A stretch of DNA of 64,000 bases from Allobranchiibius sp. CTAmp26 (GCF_017565405.1 NZ_JAGEKR010000001.1:1-64000), one strand, 5' to 3'; shown: positions 22,650 through 33,234, counted from the stretch's first letter. Notes: generated by a model not told the origin, from the letters alone. Numbers and translations are program-made.

Positions 22650-24115
22650 GGGGTGTCGCTTTCAGTCGCAGGTGCGGCGTCGCCGCGGTCTCGCAGCGCC
22701 GCTTCCGCGGCCTTGGCCTGCGCGGTGCCCGGTCGTTTCTGCAGCGCCCAGCCCTCGATGTTGCGCTGGGCGGCGACCGAGATCGCCAGTGCGCCCGGCG
22801 GCACGTCCTTGCGGATCACCGCACCGGCGCCCGAGCCCGCACCGTCGCCGACGGTGACCGGGGCGACGTACATGTTGTCGCTGCCCATCCGGCAGTCGTT
22901 GCCGACGTACGAGCGGTGCTTGGCCACGCCGTCGTAGTTGACGAAGACACTGGCAGCGCCGATGTTGCTCCGCTCGCCGATGGTGGCATCACCGACGTAC
23001 GACAGGTGGGGGACCTTGCTGCCCTTGCCGATGGTGGAGTTCTTGGCCTCCACGAAGGTGCCGATCTTGGACTCGGCGCCCAACTCGGTGCCCGGCCGCA
23101 GGTAGGCGAACGGGCCGACGGAGGCGCCGGGTCCGACGACGGACAGCTCGGCGTGGGTGCGCACGACCTTCGCGCCGTCGCCGACCTCCATGTCGGTCAG
23201 CGTCGTGTCGGGTCCGATCGTGCAGTCGGCGCCGATGGTCGTGGCGCCGCGCAGCTGGGTGCCGGGCTCGATCACCGTGTCACGACCGACGCTGACGTCC
23301 ATGTCGACCCAGGTGGTGTCGGGGTCCACGACGATGGCGCCGCTCTGCGTCATCAGCCGGTCCACGGTGCGCCGGTTGAGCTCCTTGCCGAGCCGCGCCA
23401 GCTGAGCCTTGTCGTTGACGCCCTCGGTCTGCCACAGGTCGTCCAGCACGTACGCCGAGACGGTGTGACCCTGCCCGACGACCGTGCCGACCACGTCGGT
23501 GAGGTACTTCTCACCACCTTCGCCGTGCACCTCGATCTGCCCGATCGCGTCCCGCAGTCGCGCGGCGTCGAACGCGAAGAGACCGGAGTTGAACTCTCCG
23601 ATCGCGCGCTGCTCCTCGCTGGCGTGCTTGTGCTCGACGATCTCGCGCACCGTGCCGTCGGCGGCGCGGACGATGCGGCCGTAACCGGTCGCGTCCGCCA
23701 CGATCCCGGTGACGACGGTGGCGACGGCGTCGGTGGCCTCGTGGTGACGGGTCAGGTCCGAGAGGGTCTGCGCGGTGAGCAACGGGGTGTCGCCGGTGAT
23801 GACGAGCACGGTGCCCTGCAACTCACCGGGCAGCACGGCGAGCGCGCACTCGACGGCGCGGCCGGTGCCGTAGACCTCGTCCTGGTCGGCGATCAGCACC
23901 TCCGGAGCGACCGCCCGAGCGGCTTCCGCGACCGCGTCACGCTGCGCGCGTACGACCACGGAGACGTGCTCGGCGCCGGTGCCGCGGGCGGCGTACACCG
24001 CGTGGGCGACGAGCGGACGGCCGCCGATCCGATGCAGGGCCTTGTTGATCGACGATCGCATCCGGGTGCCGTCGCCGGCAGACAGGACGATCACGGCGGC
24101 GGGGGTGGGGCTCAC
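22646..24115 (-). CDS. glmU: Bifunctional GlcNAc-1-P uridyltransferase / GlcN-1-P acetyltransferase
   Basis: Makes UDP-GlcNAc for peptidoglycan. The N-terminal uridyltransferase (about 1-240) has the nucleotide loop VLSAGDGTRMRSS followed by INKALHRIGGRPL and DVYGTGRA-like EVYGTGRAVEC. The C-terminal acetyltransferase is a left-handed beta-helix made of hexapeptide repeats, with the conserved FVEAKNSTIGKGSKVPHLSY and NYDGVAKH segments. The product is 489 residues with a short disordered tail. GAGGAG precedes the GTG at 24115. It heads a glmU-prs operon. Confidence 0.96.
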   Translation of the reverse strand: MSPTPAAVIVLSAGDGTRMRSSINKALHRIGGRPLVAHAVYAARGTGAEHVSVVVRAQRDAVAEAARAVAPEVLIADQDEVYGTGRAVECALAVLPGELQGTVLVITGDTPLLTAQTLSDLTRHHEATDAVATVVTGIVADATGYGRIVRAADGTVREIVEHKHASEEQRAIGEFNSGLFAFDAARLRDAIGQIEVHGEGGEKYLTDVVGTVVGQGHTVSAYVLDDLWQTEGVNDKAQLARLGKELNRRTVDRLMTQSGAIVVDPDTTWVDMDVSVGRDTVIEPGTQLRGATTIGADCTIGPDTTLTDMEVGDGAKVVRTHAELSVVGPGASVGPFAYLRPGTELGAESKIGTFVEAKNSTIGKGSKVPHLSYVGDATIGERSNIGAASVFVNYDGVAKHRSYVGNDCRMGSDNMYVAPVTVGDGAGSGAGAVIRKDVPPGALAISVAAQRNIEGWALQKRPGTAQAKAAEAALRDRGDAAPATESDTP

Positions 24116-24210
24116 TCGTAGGGCTCCTCGAGGCTGCGGACAGCGCAGTTAGGCGGCCGGTTCGGACGCGATGTTACCGGTCGGACCCGGACGGAGCTCC
24201 GGGCCGGCGG

Positions 24211-24289
24211 CTCCCCGGGTTGGAATCGAACCAACGTCGCTAATCCTGATTCAAAGTCAGGCGGCCCCTACCAGCAGAGCAACCGGGGA
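24211..24289 (-). tRNA. tRNA-Gln (anticodon UUG)
   Basis: The minus strand folds with acceptor TCCCCGG/CCGGGGA, discriminator G, D-stem GCTC/GGGC, anticodon arm CCTGA-CTTTGAA-TCAGG (anticodon UUG) and T-arm GTTGG-TTCGATT-CCAAC. CCA is not encoded. It lies between glmU and a TetR gene, the same place as in M. tuberculosis. Confidence 0.93.
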
Positions 24290-24393
24290 AGGCGCGGCAG
24301 TCTCAGTCGGGAGACGCCGAACGCCGACAAGGGTAGAGGACGCCGCGCGCGTGGTTGGACCTCAACGAGGCGGGCCTGCCCCACAATGGGCGG

Positions 24394-25044
24394 ATGGCAC
24401 CACCTCAGCCACGCACCCGGATGACCGCCACCCAACGACGCGAGCAACTGATCGCCGTCGGGCGGGACATCTTCGCCTCCGACGGCGTCCAGGGCGCCAC
24501 CGTCGAAGAGATCGCGACCCGCGCCGGCGTCACCAAGCCCGTGGTCTACGAGCACTTCGGTGGCAAGGAAGGGCTCTACGCGGTCGTCGTCGACCGAGCG
24601 ATCCAGGACATCCTCGCCGCCATCACCGACGCCCTGAGCCAGCCGGCCGGGATCCGCACCCTGCTCGAGCGGGCCGTCCTGGCGCTCCTGGACTTCATGG
24701 AGGCCTCGCCTTCCTCGTTCGAGGTGCTGGTGCGCAGTTCGCCCTCCTGGCACGGCGATGGGTCGGCCGCGAGCCTGATGTCGGCGATCGCCGTACGGGT
24801 CGAGGAGCTGTTCGAGGCCACGTTCGAGGAGCACGGTTTCGAGCCCAGCCCCGCACCGGTCTACGCGCAGACCCTGATCGGGAGCATCGCGCTGACCGGG
24901 GTGTGGTGGATCCACCACGAGGACCGGCCCGACAAGGAGTTCGTCGCCGCGCACATCATCAACCTCATGTGGAACGGCCTGCACGGTCTGGAGAAGAACC
25001 CGGTCCTGCCGTCCCGCTCGGCGCCCGCGACACCCGCCGACTGA
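24394..25044 (+). CDS. TetR/AcrR family transcriptional regulator
   Basis: A 216-residue DNA-binding repressor. The N-terminal helix-turn-helix is RREQLIAVGRDIFASDG followed by VEEIATRAGVTKPVVYEHF. The ligand-binding helical domain follows and has the conserved WWIHHEDRPDKEFVAAHI segment. It matches the position and type of Rv1019 of M. tuberculosis, next to glmU and tRNA-Gln. It stands alone on the plus strand and may regulate itself. The ligand is unknown. Its 3' end converges on the truncated VOC gene across a 51-bp repeat. Confidence 0.92.
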   Translation: MAPPQPRTRMTATQRREQLIAVGRDIFASDGVQGATVEEIATRAGVTKPVVYEHFGGKEGLYAVVVDRAIQDILAAITDALSQPAGIRTLLERAVLALLDFMEASPSSFEVLVRSSPSWHGDGSAASLMSAIAVRVEELFEATFEEHGFEPSPAPVYAQTLIGSIALTGVWWIHHEDRPDKEFVAAHIINLMWNGLHGLEKNPVLPSRSAPATPAD

Positions 25045-25145
25045 CCGGGCGGCTCCCGCCCACTTCGGACCGAGCGGGCCACAACGACGGCTACAGGGCC
25101 GCCCTTCCGCCCGTTTCGGACCGAGCGGGCCACAACGAAGCGCAC
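25045..25145. repeat. Tandem 51-bp intergenic repeat, family 2 (array B, two units)
   Basis: The core TTCGGACCGAGCGGGCCACAACGA occurs twice; the matching positions 25062 and 25113 are exactly 51 bp apart. Read on the minus strand, the core (GTTGTGGCCCGCTCGGTCC) matches the array at 61663-61850. The array overlaps the 3' end of the VOC reading frame. Confidence 0.75.
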
Positions 25146-25378
25146 GGAGCGTCTACGAGCAGGCACGGGTGTGCCTTGACCGCCGGGGCGAACTGCTCCT
25201 GGACGCCGAGGTGCAACTCGTGCGGACCCACCCGGAACCAGCACCCTCCCCGCGCGCGCAACCTCGGCGGCTTCTCGATCTCCACCAGCCCGAGGACACC
25301 GGAGTAGAAGCGACGCAGCGCATCCTCGGACCCGGCCGGGCATGCAAGCTGCACGTGATTCAGACCGAGCGCAGTCAC
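25091..25378 (-). pseudogene. VOC (glyoxalase-like) family protein, 3'-truncated
   Basis: The GTG at 25378 begins a VOC metalloenzyme-like protein: LNHVQLACPAGSEDALRRFY, then LGLVEIEKP, GCWFRVGPHELHLGV and AHPCLLV, which is the first ~77 residues of a ~120-residue family. The rest of the domain, including the usual DPFGN-type end, is absent. The frame instead runs into repeat array B and stops at 25091, giving 95 residues. Its start overlaps the stop of the methyltransferase gene (GTGA). The metal-binding half is incomplete, so activity is doubtful. Confidence 0.7.
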
Positions 25379-26175
25379 GGTCGCTCTCCCACGACGCCGA
25401 CCGCGAAGATGCGCCGGAACGGGAACGGGACGCCGTACGCCGCGCGGGGGTAGGCCAGGTCCAACCGGCCCGCGAGGTCGGCCAGGAAAGCGTGCGCCTC
25501 GTCCGGATCCAGGACGTCGAGCAGCGGCCGCAGCGCCGTACCCTTCACCCACTCCAGCACCGGGTGCTCCTGCTCGCGGGCGGCGTCGAGCAGTTGCAGA
25601 TAGGTCGTCTCCCACACGTCGGGGCGCGCACCGGCAGCCGCGAGCACGTCGGCATACCCCCGCGGCTCGGCCACCGGATCGGCCCGGAGCAATCCCGCCA
25701 ACTCCGCTCCTCGAGGCTGCTCGCGTGCGGTCTCCCGGATGATCCGGTGCGACGGCGCGTCGAAGTTGCCCGGCACCTGCATGGCGAAGACACCTGAGCC
25801 CGCGAGGGACTCGAGCCAGCGCGGGATGAGGTCGAGGTGACCGGGCACCCACTGCAACGTCGCGTTGGTGAGGATCACGTCCGGCGTGCCGTACGCGCCC
25901 ACGTCGACGGTCGCGACGTCGCCCTCGACCCACCGCACCCGGCCCGCGGTGTCCCGGTAGGCCGCCTTGCGCAGCATGTTGGCCGAGGAGTCGATGCCGA
26001 CCAGCGTCGCGTCCGGCCAGCGATCGGCGGCAACGAGGGTGGCGATCCCGTTGCCGCAGCCCAGGTCGAGCACGACGCGCGGGTCGGGGTGCGGAATGCG
26101 CGCCAGCAGGTCGAGGAACGGCCGGGTGCGCAGGTCGGCGTACCGCTCGTACTGCGTCGGATCCCAGGTGGCCAT
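25375..26175 (-). CDS. tam: Trans-aconitate 2-methyltransferase
   Basis: SAM-dependent methylation of trans-aconitate, a by-product that inhibits aconitase. The 266-residue protein begins with the hallmark MATWDPTQYERYADLRTRPF, followed by the SAM loop VVLDLGCGNGIATLV and the acidic GIDSSANML. Later family features include NATLQWVPGH and QVPGNFDAPSH. GGGAG precedes the ATG at 26175. The gene is divergent from a MarR regulator whose probable operators cover the tam promoter. It is followed by the truncated VOC gene. Confidence 0.93.
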   Translation of the reverse strand: MATWDPTQYERYADLRTRPFLDLLARIPHPDPRVVLDLGCGNGIATLVAADRWPDATLVGIDSSANMLRKAAYRDTAGRVRWVEGDVATVDVGAYGTPDVILTNATLQWVPGHLDLIPRWLESLAGSGVFAMQVPGNFDAPSHRIIRETAREQPRGAELAGLLRADPVAEPRGYADVLAAAGARPDVWETTYLQLLDAAREQEHPVLEWVKGTALRPLLDVLDPDEAHAFLADLAGRLDLAYPRAAYGVPFPFRRIFAVGVVGERP

Positions 26176-26197
26176 GAGTCGTCTCCCCGCCTCGAAG

Positions 26198-26239
26198 TAT
26201 CTTGACATCAAGATACCTCTCGGTCTCTTGATGTCAAGA
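26198..26239 (-). promoter_or_regulatory. tam promoter overlapped by two MarR-type operators
   Basis: Two related palindromes are present: TATCTTGACATCAAGATA (26198-26215) and TCTTGATGTCAAGA (26226-26239). On the minus strand TTGACA (26237-26232), a 16-bp spacer and TATCTT (26215-26210) form a near-consensus promoter for tam. One palindrome covers the -35 and the other the -10. The arrangement predicts repression by the divergent MarR protein. Confidence 0.75.
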
Positions 26240-26253
26240 AGCTTGATGCTGGC

Positions 26254-26259
26254 TATAGT
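26254..26259 (+). promoter_or_regulatory. -10 box of a probable leaderless promoter (marR)
   Basis: TATAGT ends 6 nt before the ATG at 26266. No Shine-Dalgarno is present. The upstream operator at 26226-26239 lies where it could also control this promoter. Confidence 0.6.
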
Positions 26260-26265
26260 CGATCC

Positions 26266-26772
26266 ATGCCCGATCGGCCAGCCTCGCCCGACGACGTCGA
26301 TGCGATCGTCGACGCCTGGTCGCGTGAACGCCCCGACCTGAACGTGCGCCCTTTGCAGGTGCTCTCGCGCATCACCCGCCTGGCTCGGCTGCTCGACCAG
26401 GCCCGCGGCACGGCCTTCAGCAAGCACGACCTGGACGGCTGGGAGTTCGACGTGCTCTCCGCGCTGCGGAGGGTCGGCAAGCCCTACCGCCTCTCACCGG
26501 GCGCCCTCATGCAGCAGACGCTCGTCACCAGCGGCACCATGACCAACCGCGTCGACCGTCTCGAGCTGCGCGGTTTCGTACGCCGCGGCCCGGCGCCGCA
26601 CGACCGCCGCGGCGTCCTGGTGCAGCTCACCGCGTCCGGGCTGGCCGTCGTCGACGCCGCCATGGCCGATCTGCTCGAGCACGAGCAGGCCCTGCTCGCA
26701 CACCTGCCGCCCCGCGAGCAGGAGCGGCTGGCGGGCACGCTGCGTACCCTGCTCACCGCCGTCGAGACCTGA
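26266..26772 (+). CDS. MarR family transcriptional regulator
   Basis: A 168-residue winged-helix regulator. The DNA-binding region has LSPGALMQQTLVTSGTMTNRVDRL (recognition helix) and the wing with PAPHDRRGVLVQLTASG, the typical DxRxxxVxLT pattern. Dimerisation helices flank this on both sides. It is divergent from tam, and two inverted repeats in the 90-bp gap are the likely binding sites, so it probably represses tam and itself. The inducer is unknown. Confidence 0.92.
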   Translation: MPDRPASPDDVDAIVDAWSRERPDLNVRPLQVLSRITRLARLLDQARGTAFSKHDLDGWEFDVLSALRRVGKPYRLSPGALMQQTLVTSGTMTNRVDRLELRGFVRRGPAPHDRRGVLVQLTASGLAVVDAAMADLLEHEQALLAHLPPREQERLAGTLRTLLTAVET

Positions 26773-26779
26773 GAACCCC

Positions 26780-28585
<1,806 letters not shown>

Positions 28586-28591
28586 GGGGTA

Positions 28592-28597
28592 AGGCTA
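28592..28597 (-). promoter_or_regulatory. -10 box of a probable leaderless promoter (ABC-F gene)
   Basis: TAGCCT (in TTAGCCT) ends 6 nt before the ATG at 28585. The same hexamer and spacing occur before galU and the large helicase gene. Confidence 0.55.
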
Positions 28598-28661
28598 ATG
28601 CGGTGCGTGCACGTTCCTTACCAGTCGCTCCGCGACCGACCGGCAACGGCGCTGGATGACG

Positions 28662-29603
28662 TCAGGCGGGACCCACCGAGTGCAGGTCGGTCACCACATG
28701 CGCACCGGGCGCGGGTCCGACGGCGCGTACGACGTCGTCGGCGACCTTGCTCGCGCTCAATGTGACCATCAGATCGAGCGCCAGGTGATGGCTCGCGCAG
28801 AGGAAGGCCACCGTCGGACCGGACCCGCAGACGACCGCGCCGCACGCCCCCGCGTCCATGCCGGTGTCGATGACGTCGCGCAGCCGCGGCATCAGGGACA
28901 AGGCCGCGTCCTCCAGGTCGTTGCGCAGGTGTGGCGCGAGTTCGTCGACGTCGCCGGAGCGCAGCGCAGCCATCAGGGCACCGGACGGCTCGGGCGCGGG
29001 GACCGGTTCCTTGCCGCGCAGCCGGTCGCACTCGGCGTACACCCGCGGCGTCGACAGGCCCTCGTGCTGCAGCGCGAACACCCAGTGGAAGTCGGCCTGG
29101 GTGAGCACCGGGGCCAGCACCTCACCGCGCCCGGAACCCAGCGCGGTGCCCCCGGCGATCGCGAAGGGCACGTCGGAGCCGATCTCGGCGCCGATCGCCA
29201 TCAGGTCCGCGCGAGTGAGACCGAGCGACCACAGCGCGTCGGCCGCGACGAGGGCCGCGGCGGCGTCGGCGGACCCGCCGGCCATGCCCCCGGCGACCGG
29301 GATGTGTTTGTCGATGTCGACCTGGAGCATCTCCTCGATGCCGAAGCGCTCCCCCAGGAGCTGCACCGCGCGGACCGCCAGGTTGTCGGTGTCGGTCGGG
29401 ACGGCAGCGGCGTACGGGCCGCGCACCGTGCACCCCCACTGGGGCGCGGGCGTCACGCGTACGTCGTCGGTGAGGTTGACGGCGTGGAAGACCGTTGCGA
29501 GGGAGTGATACCCGTCATCCCGCCGAGGACCGACCTGCAGCTCGAGATTGACCTTCGCGGGCACCCTCACCTGGACGCCAGGCGAGGAGGGAACGGGCCG
29601 CAT
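28662..29603 (-). CDS. ispE: 4-diphosphocytidyl-2-C-methyl-D-erythritol kinase
   Basis: The fourth enzyme of the MEP isoprenoid pathway. The 313-residue GHMP kinase has the N-terminal substrate motif VPAKVNLELQVGPRRDDGYH and the ATP loop PVAGGMAGGSADAAAAL. The final conserved segment is CGSGPTVAFL. The ATG at 29603 sits 8 bases after the rsmA stop, so it follows rsmA in one operon (metG, tatD, rsmA, ispE share the strand). The order matches Rv1008-Rv1011 except that rpfB is missing. Confidence 0.95.
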   Translation of the reverse strand: MRPVPSSPGVQVRVPAKVNLELQVGPRRDDGYHSLATVFHAVNLTDDVRVTPAPQWGCTVRGPYAAAVPTDTDNLAVRAVQLLGERFGIEEMLQVDIDKHIPVAGGMAGGSADAAAALVAADALWSLGLTRADLMAIGAEIGSDVPFAIAGGTALGSGRGEVLAPVLTQADFHWVFALQHEGLSTPRVYAECDRLRGKEPVPAPEPSGALMAALRSGDVDELAPHLRNDLEDAALSLMPRLRDVIDTGMDAGACGAVVCGSGPTVAFLCASHHLALDLMVTLSASKVADDVVRAVGPAPGAHVVTDLHSVGPA

Positions 29604-29611
29604 GTCGCCCA

Positions 29612-30472
29612 CTATGCCGGACGTTCCGCAGCGATCGCCGCGAACTGTTCGATGGACAGACGTTCGCCACGCAGTCCGGGGTCCACACCGGCGGCGCGGA
29701 CCGCGTGCTCGGCGCGGTCGGGCCCGCCGGCCCAGCCGGCGAGTGCCGACCGCAGCGTCTTGCGACGCTGCGCGAAGGCCGCGTCGATGCAGGTGAAGAC
29801 CGCCTCGCGGGGAGCCGCGGAGACGGGAGCGGCGCGGCGGGTCATCTCGACCAGTCCGGAATCGACGTTCGGCGCCGGCCAGAAGACGTTGCGGCCGACA
29901 CGATCGGCGAGACGCACCTCGGCGTACCAGGCCGCCTTCGCGCTCGGGGCGCCGTAGACCCGGCTTCCCGGAGGTGCCGCGAGCCGGGCGGCCACCTCCC
30001 ACTGCACCATCACGAGCACCCGGGCGATGCTCGGGAACCACTCCAGGTAGGACAGCACCACGGGCACCGACACGTTGTACGGCAGGTTGGCCACCAGGGC
30101 GACCGGCTGCGGGTCCGGCAGGTGCGGGGTGCGCAGTGCGTCCGACTGGACCACCTGGAGCCGGTCGGCGCGGCTGGGCGCCACCTCCCGCACGGTCTGC
30201 GGCAACCGCCGGGCGAGGGCCGGGTCGATCTCCACGGCGGTCACCCCGCCGGCGCACTCCAGCAGGGCCAGGGTCAGCGAACCCAGACCCGGACCGACCT
30301 CAACGACCTGATCGCCCGGACCGACGCCGGACAGGCGCGCGATCTTGCGCACCGTGTTGGCGTCGATGACGAAGTTCTGGCCCCACTGCTTCGTGGGTCG
30401 CAGACCCAACTCGGCCGCCAGCGCCCGCACCTGGGTCGCTCCGAGGAGGCCGTCACCGGCGGGCGTCGTCAC
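29612..30472 (-). CDS. rsmA: 16S rRNA (adenine1518-N6/adenine1519-N6)-dimethyltransferase
   Basis: Dimethylates two adjacent adenines near the 3' end of 16S rRNA during 30S assembly (KsgA). The 286-residue protein has [17 protein letters not shown] at the N-terminus, the SAM loop [15 protein letters not shown], the acidic VEIDPAL and the catalytic [10 protein letters not shown]. The C-terminal RNA-binding part ends in [14 protein letters not shown]. It lies between tatD and ispE; the 83-bp gap to tatD carries a hairpin repeat. Confidence 0.96.
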   Translation of the reverse strand: MTTPAGDGLLGATQVRALAAELGLRPTKQWGQNFVIDANTVRKIARLSGVGPGDQVVEVGPGLGSLTLALLECAGGVTAVEIDPALARRLPQTVREVAPSRADRLQVVQSDALRTPHLPDPQPVALVANLPYNVSVPVVLSYLEWFPSIARVLVMVQWEVAARLAAPPGSRVYGAPSAKAAWYAEVRLADRVGRNVFWPAPNVDSGLVEMTRRAAPVSAAPREAVFTCIDAAFAQRRKTLRSALAGWAGGPDRAEHAVRAAGVDPGLRGERLSIEQFAAIAAERPA

Positions 30473-30503
30473 GGCGCCACCCTAGGCACCAGCGTCGTAC
30501 GAC

Positions 30504-30553
30504 GATTGTCAGCTGTTTCGTGGCGCCCATGCCAGGAGGACGCTGACAGCCGG
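30504..30553. repeat. Decayed copy of the TTGTCAGCG hairpin element
   Basis: TTGTCAGC ... GCTGACAG arms and the TGGCGCCCATG centre align with the two copies at 19840-19955, with several mismatches. It fills most of the gap between tatD and rsmA, where rpfB lies in related actinobacteria. Confidence 0.6.
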
Positions 30554-30554
30554 A

Positions 30555-31412
30555 TCACCAAGGCCCGTAGATCCGTTCGCTGTTGTCCGACAGCGCCTTC
30601 GCCAACGTCGGGACGTCGACGTTGAGCACGCCCGCCATCGCCCGGACGGTGAGCGGCACGAGGTACGACGCGTTGCTCGCGCCCCGGTGCGGCGACGGCG
30701 TGAGATACGGCGCGTCCGTCTCCACCAGCAGGTTCTCCAGCGGTGTCACGGCGAGCGCGTTCCGCAGGTCGCGCGCGTTCTTGAAGGTCACGGTGCCGGC
30801 GAAGCTCAGGAAGTATCCCCGCTCGACGCACTCGCGCGCCATCGCCACGTCGCCGGAGAAGCAGTGCAGCACCGTGTGATCGGGCGCGCCCTGCTCGGCG
30901 AGGATCGCCAGCACGTCGGCGTGCGCGTCGCGGTCGTGGATCTGCAGTGCCTTGTCGAGGCGCTTGGCGAGCTCGATGTGCTCCCGGAACGACGCCTGCT
31001 GCGCCGGGCGACCCACCTCGTCCGTGCGGTAGTAATCCAGTCCGGTCTCGCCGACCGCCCGGATCCGCGGCTGCTCGGCGATGGCGGCGATCTCGGCGAG
31101 CGCGTCGTCCAGAGTCCCGTCCGCGGCCAGTCGCGGCGCTTCATTCGGGTGCAGCGCGACCGCGCCGACCAGCTCGGGGTACTGCTCGACCACGCGGGCC
31201 GTGAACCGGGCACCCTCCACGTCGCAGCCGACCTGCACGAAGCGGTCGACTCCGACGGCCCGGGCGGCGGCGATCGCGGCCGGGATGTCGGGAGGGGCCT
31301 CGCCGTCGCGGGCCATGTCCCAGTGCGTGTGGTTGTCGACCACGGCCACGGGGAGCCGATCGGGCGCGGGCGGGCGGCCGCCGTGTGAGCCGGCCTCGTG
31401 ACCCCGGCTCAC
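30555..31412 (-). CDS. tatD: TatD family metal-dependent DNase
   Basis: A TIM-barrel amidohydrolase-fold enzyme, 285 residues, acting as a 3'-5' exonuclease on DNA (family knowledge). Metal ligands are visible: DNHTHWD near the start, Glu in VGETGLDYYRTD, His in QIHDRDAH, His in VLHCFSGD and Asp in VETDAPYLTP. The start is taken as the GTG at 31412, 13 bases after the metG stop; it lacks a strong ribosome site, so the true start may be slightly downstream. It follows metG in the same direction. Confidence 0.93.
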   Translation of the reverse strand: MSRGHEAGSHGGRPPAPDRLPVAVVDNHTHWDMARDGEAPPDIPAAIAAARAVGVDRFVQVGCDVEGARFTARVVEQYPELVGAVALHPNEAPRLAADGTLDDALAEIAAIAEQPRIRAVGETGLDYYRTDEVGRPAQQASFREHIELAKRLDKALQIHDRDAHADVLAILAEQGAPDHTVLHCFSGDVAMARECVERGYFLSFAGTVTFKNARDLRNALAVTPLENLLVETDAPYLTPSPHRGASNASYLVPLTVRAMAGVLNVDVPTLAKALSDNSERIYGPW

Positions 31413-31425
31413 GGCGTACGACCGA

Positions 31426-33219
31426 TCACGCGAGCTCGCCCTGCAGCCGGGCCAATTCGTCGTCGACGACACTCGGGTCGAGCTTGGTGAAGACGGGCGC
31501 CGGCTTCGGCACCGGCACGCCCGGCGTGATCGGGCGACGCTCCCAACGGGGCGTGGCGGAGTAGTCGCCGGTGATGACCGGATAACTGCGCTCCGGGTCG
31601 TCGAGGTCGCGCACCTGCTCCAGCCGGGGCATCGGCACGAACTCGCCCGTGCCGCCCAGCACCCGGTGGATGACGTTCGCGCTGTGCGGCAGGAAGGGCG
31701 CCAGCATGGTGTTGAGGTCGCTCACCACCTGCGCCAGGGTGTGCAGCACCGTCGCGAGCCGGTCGCGCTGGTCATCGCCCTTGAGCTTGAAGGGCTCGGT
31801 GTCGGTGACGTACTTGTTCGCCTCCCGCACCCACCGCATGGCCTCCTGCAGTGCGGCCTTCTGCCGGTGCGCCTCGATCAGCCGCCCGACCTCGGTGAAC
31901 CCACCGCGTACGCCGTCCAGCAGGGCCTCGTCGATGGGCTCGGTCGCCGCGGGGGTCGGGATCTCACCGAAGTTCTTGGCGATCATCGACGCGGTGCGGT
32001 TGACCAGGTTGCCCCAGCCCGCGACCAGCTCGGAGTTGTTGCGCTGCACGAACTCGGCCCAGGTGAAGTCGGAGTCCTGCGTCTCCGGACCGGCGGCGCT
32101 GATGAAGTAGCGCAACGCGTCCGGCCCGTAGCGGGCCACCATGTCCTGCACGTAGATCACGTGCCCGCGGGACGTGGAGAACTGCGTGCCCTCCATCGTC
32201 AGGTACTCCGACGACACGACCTGCGTGGGCAGGTTGAGCTCGCCGTACTCCCCCGGCTGACCGCCGCGAATCCCCTTGCCATCGTTGGCGAGCAGCTCCG
32301 CGGGCCAGATCTGGGAGTGGAAGACGATGTTGTCCTTGCCCATGAAGTAGTACGACCGCGCGGCAGGGTCGTTCCACCATTCGCGCCACCGGTCGGGCTC
32401 CCCCAGCCGGCGCGCCCACTCGATGGAGGCGGACAGGTAGCCGATGACCGCGTCGAACCACACGTAGAAGCGCTTGGTCTCCCAGCCCTCTCGCGGGATC
32501 GGGATGCCCCAGTCGATGTCGCGGGTCATCGCTCGCGGCCGGATTTCGGCCAGGATGTTCTGGCTGAACTTGATGACGTTCGGCCGCCATTCGCCGCTCG
32601 CCTCGCGCTCGTTCAGCCACTCCCCGAGCGCGTCCGCGAGCGCCGGCAGATCCAGGAAGTAGTGCTGGGTCTCGATGAACTCCGGGGTCTCGCCGTTGAT
32701 CTTGCTGCGCGGGTCGATCAGGTCGGTGGCGTCCAGCTGGTTGCCGCAGTTGTCGCACTGGTCGCCACGCGCGTCCGGGTACCCGCAAATCGGGCAGGTG
32801 CCCTCGATGTAGCGGTCCGGCAGGGTGCGCCCGGTGCTCGGGCTGATCGCGCCCCGCGCCGTCTGCTCCACGAAGTACCCGTTGGCGTCGATGGACTCGA
32901 AGAGCCGCTGGACCACGGTGTAGTGGTTGACCGTGGTCGTACGGGTGAACAGGTCGTAGGACAGCCCGAGGTCGGTCAGGTCCTGGGCGATCATCGCGTT
33001 GTACTTGTCGGCGATCTCCCGCACGGTGACGCCCTCGCGCTCGGCGAGCACCAGGATCGGCGTGCCGTGCTCGTCGGTGCCGCTGACCATGAGCACGTCG
33101 TGCCCCGCCATCCGCATGTACCGGCTGAAGACGTCGGAGGGCACCCCGAAACCGGCGATGTGACCGATGTGGCGGGGACCGTTCGAGTACGGCCAGGCGA
33201 CTGCAGACAGGATCTTCAT
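31426..33219 (-). CDS. metG: Methionyl-tRNA synthetase with a lysine-free KMSKS loop
   Basis: Charges tRNA-Met. The 597-residue product has the HIGH motif in PRHIGHIAG and a zinc knuckle with [18 protein letters not shown] (about 142-160). The anticodon-binding helices include [20 protein letters not shown]. There is no C-terminal tRNA-binding (EMAP) domain. The KMSKS position reads TQFSTSRGH (near 346), with neither lysine. TAGACT ends 9 nt before the ATG and no Shine-Dalgarno is seen, so the message may be leaderless. It starts the metG-tatD-rsmA-ispE run. Confidence 0.96.
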   Translation of the reverse strand: MKILSAVAWPYSNGPRHIGHIAGFGVPSDVFSRYMRMAGHDVLMVSGTDEHGTPILVLAEREGVTVREIADKYNAMIAQDLTDLGLSYDLFTRTTTVNHYTVVQRLFESIDANGYFVEQTARGAISPSTGRTLPDRYIEGTCPICGYPDARGDQCDNCGNQLDATDLIDPRSKINGETPEFIETQHYFLDLPALADALGEWLNEREASGEWRPNVIKFSQNILAEIRPRAMTRDIDWGIPIPREGWETKRFYVWFDAVIGYLSASIEWARRLGEPDRWREWWNDPAARSYYFMGKDNIVFHSQIWPAELLANDGKGIRGGQPGEYGELNLPTQVVSSEYLTMEGTQFSTSRGHVIYVQDMVARYGPDALRYFISAAGPETQDSDFTWAEFVQRNNSELVAGWGNLVNRTASMIAKNFGEIPTPAATEPIDEALLDGVRGGFTEVGRLIEAHRQKAALQEAMRWVREANKYVTDTEPFKLKGDDQRDRLATVLHTLAQVVSDLNTMLAPFLPHSANVIHRVLGGTGEFVPMPRLEQVRDLDDPERSYPVITGDYSATPRWERRPITPGVPVPKPAPVFTKLDPSVVDDELARLQGELA

Positions 33220-33228
33220 GACCGGGCA

Positions 33229-33234
33229 AGTCTA
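33229..33234 (-). promoter_or_regulatory. -10 box of a probable leaderless promoter (metG)
   Basis: TAGACT on the minus strand ends 9 nt before the ATG at 33219, with no ribosome-binding sequence between. Confidence 0.45.

Noticed and set aside
31426-33219. S-box or T-box leader controlling metG
   Set aside because: The start codon follows a likely -10 box by 9 nt, leaving no room for a leader element.
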